Below, in pieces: positions 5,443 to 6,804 of a stretch of DNA of 6,804 nt; the stretch's first letter is position 1, and each line of letters begins with the position of its first letter. The notes beneath the pieces are model-generated. The model was not told the origin of the DNA. It was given only the letters and a program-made list of their open reading frames with translations, and searched no databases. The stretch is from DATGHS01 sp035307785 (GTDB lineage: Bacteria > Planctomycetota > Planctomycetia > Gemmatales > Gemmataceae), in NCBI GenBank assembly GCA_035307785.1, contig DATGHS010000116.1, forward strand, positions 1-6,804. The letters run 5' to 3'. Made by a program: the position numbers and the translations under genes.

Positions 5443-6342
5443 GTGGGTTTCTTTCAAAATCTGTTCAAGAGCAGCGGCAAGAAAAAGCTCAAAGTCGCCG
5501 ACGTCGCCAAGCGCTTCGACTTACGAGGCCGCACGGGGCAAGGCAGCATGTCGAAGGTGTTCCAGGCCTTCGACAAAGACCTGGGCCGGACCGTTTGCCT
5601 AAAGATTCTCGACAAGGAAAAGACCGCGAACTTTGAAGCCCGCTTCAAGGCCGCGGGCAAGCCATCGGAAGGCGAAGTTTGCATGCAGCTGCGGCATCGC
5701 AACATCGTGCAAACGTACGAACATGGCGTGACCACCAAAGGCGAACCTTATCTCGTCATGGAGTGGATCGAAGGGATGGGCATGAATTTCTTGATTGAAA
5801 CGAACAGCCCACAACTGGCGCCGAACCGCTTCTATTTCATGATTCAACTGGCCGACGCGGTGGCCTACATTCACAATCAGCGTTTTCTGCACCGCGATCT
5901 CTGCCCCCGCAACGTGATGGTGACCAAGGAAAACATTGTGAAATTGATCGATTTTGGTTTGACCATCCCGTACAAGCCCGAGTTTTGCCGGCCCGGCAAT
6001 CGCACCGGCACCGCCGACTATTTAGCGCCCGAATTAATCCGGCGGCAAACCACGGACCACCGGGTGGATATCTTCGCGCTCGGGACAACCGTATTTGAAG
6101 TGTTCACCGGTCACTTGCCCTGGGAACGGGCCACCTCTTCGGAAGAAACGCTCCGCCGCCGTATGAGCACGGAACCGCGCGATCCGCGCAAACTCAAGCC
6201 CAGTCTGCCGGAGCCTGTTTGCCGTATGCTCGAAAAGGCGGTGGCCAGCGACCGCGAGCTTCGCTTTCAGACGGCAGCGGAGTTGCGCGATAACCTCAAA
6301 GCGATGGCGCAGTCTTTGGGCGAAAAAGCGGAAGAGGACTGA
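5443..6342 (+). CDS. Hanks-type Ser/Thr protein kinase, cytosolic, atypical catalytic loop
   Basis: This 299-residue protein is little more than a kinase domain, with no membrane segment or sensor domain. A Lys-rich N-terminus leads to the glycine loop GRTGQGSMSKV (29-39), the ATP-binding Lys54 (VCLKIL), HRNIVQTYEHG, the hinge LVMEWIEG, HRDLCPRN (150-157; catalytic Asp152, Asn157), DFG (170-172), the activation segment GTADYLAPE (189-197), and the helix-F segment RVDIFALGTTVFEVFTGHLPW. The invariant Lys of HRDLKPEN is Cys154, while Arg156 occupies the position used by HRDLAARN tyrosine kinases. The start is GTG, because an in-frame TAG (5437-5439) lies just upstream and the glycine loop must be included. 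There is no clear Shine-Dalgarno site. Its place after GAPDH, PGK and accD suggests, without proof, a role in carbon metabolism. Substrates are unknown. Confidence 0.92.
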   Translation: MGFFQNLFKSSGKKKLKVADVAKRFDLRGRTGQGSMSKVFQAFDKDLGRTVCLKILDKEKTANFEARFKAAGKPSEGEVCMQLRHRNIVQTYEHGVTTKGEPYLVMEWIEGMGMNFLIETNSPQLAPNRFYFMIQLADAVAYIHNQRFLHRDLCPRNVMVTKENIVKLIDFGLTIPYKPEFCRPGNRTGTADYLAPELIRRQTTDHRVDIFALGTTVFEVFTGHLPWERATSSEETLRRRMSTEPRDPRKLKPSLPEPVCRMLEKAVASDRELRFQTAAELRDNLKAMAQSLGEKAEED

Positions 6343-6804
6343 GCACTTTCTGCATGGGACGGCCGTTGAGGCTATCGCTCCAACGAGCGGCCGCCAATCT
6401 CCTCAGTACCGGCGACTCCGCTGCCGCCTTTTCGCCCGCTTTGGCGATGGCCGGGAACTGCGTAAAATCGCCAAAGGCGAATGACGACACTTCCGGATTC
6501 AGCACCAGGTCTGCCGCGAGCGCCGGCAGCGCCCGCAACCCTTGCTGTTGCACCGCAATTACGCGGCCAATCGTCGACCAGATACTGAGCTTTTCACCGG
6601 CGCGAGCGCCAAAACTGGATGAAAGATTCGCTGCAACGTTTATAGCCAGTACGAATTCGGCCCCGCGGCTGCGCACCACGTCGGCCGGTAGATTGTTGAG
6701 TACGCCGCCGTCCACGAGCGCCCGGCCATCGCGGCAAACCGGCCGGGCCGGCCCGGGCTGGCTTAGACTTTCCAGAATTGCATCCACCACGTCGCCGTTT
6801 TCGC
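6296..6804 (-). CDS. Patatin-like phospholipase, C-terminal part (5' end outside window)
   Basis: The frame is open to the window edge, reading ENGDVVDAILESLSQ, so the gene starts beyond 6804 and the GTG at 6788-6790 is internal. About 168 residues are visible. RALVDGGVLNNLPADVVRSRGAEFVLAINVA contains the catalytic Asp motif D-G-G (6704-6712) of the patatin/RssA/NTE family. A downstream block (NPEVSSFAFGDFTQFPAIAKAGEKAA) resembles the C-terminal tail of bacterial patatin-like proteins. The nucleophile motif GxSxG and the oxyanion glycines would lie outside the window, so activity cannot be judged. These proteins hydrolyse acyl ester bonds of lipids. The stop (TGA, 6296-6298) lies inside the kinase gene, giving a 47-bp tail-to-tail overlap. 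No terminator hairpin is evident at this junction. Confidence 0.85.
   Translation of the reverse strand, partial: ENGDVVDAILESLSQPGPARPVCRDGRALVDGGVLNNLPADVVRSRGAEFVLAINVAANLSSSFGARAGEKLSIWSTIGRVIAVQQQGLRALPALAADLVLNPEVSSFAFGDFTQFPAIAKAGEKAAAESPVLRRLAAARWSDSLNGRPMQKVLSPLPLFRPKTAPSL

Noticed and set aside
6296..6790. A complete 164-residue gene starting at the GTG at 6790
   Set aside because: The frame is open to the window edge, and the visible part is only the C-terminal half of a patatin domain lacking the GxSxG nucleophile region.

Overview
The window (about 57% G+C by eye, densely coded) most resembles a planctomycete chromosome, probably Pirellulales-like. The grounds are a DUF1501 protein, a family abundant in Planctomycetes, a small cytosolic Hanks-type kinase, genes lacking Shine-Dalgarno sites, and palindromic repeats between genes. 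The lineage call is an inference from gene content, not from a marker gene.

Layout: (1) 1-778, + strand: the C-terminal 258 residues of a DUF1501 protein that begins outside the window. (2) 799-832: a strong hairpin between two convergent genes. (3) 867-1880, - strand: malate dehydrogenase. (4) 1881-2029: a divergent control region with repeated TCACC/GGTGA half-sites. (5) 2030-6342, + strand: four genes in a row, GAPDH, phosphoglycerate kinase, acetyl-CoA carboxylase beta subunit (accD) and a Ser/Thr protein kinase. (6) 6296-6804, - strand: the C-terminal part of a patatin-like phospholipase. It converges on the kinase gene and overlaps its 3' end by 47 bp.

The genes form a central-carbon theme. 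GAPDH and PGK are consecutive steps of lower glycolysis or gluconeogenesis. AccD commits acetyl-CoA to fatty acid synthesis, and MDH links oxaloacetate and malate. A kinase at the end of the row could be a regulator, but nothing in the sequence shows its target.

The most unusual content lies between the genes. Every gap in the GAPDH-PGK-accD-kinase row holds a palindrome. The two gaps flanking accD hold homologous copies of one composite inverted-repeat element (50 of 58 aligned positions identical without gaps). The two copies differ in the inner stem only by a paired G-C to A-T change that preserves base pairing. Both end exactly 12 nt before the next start codon. PGK lacks the usual His-Arg substrate motif and has two further changes in the nucleotide half. 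The kinase has Cys in place of the catalytic-loop Lys, with an Arg two residues later, in a tyrosine-kinase-like arrangement. I found no RNA genes, CRISPR arrays, insertion sequences or origins.
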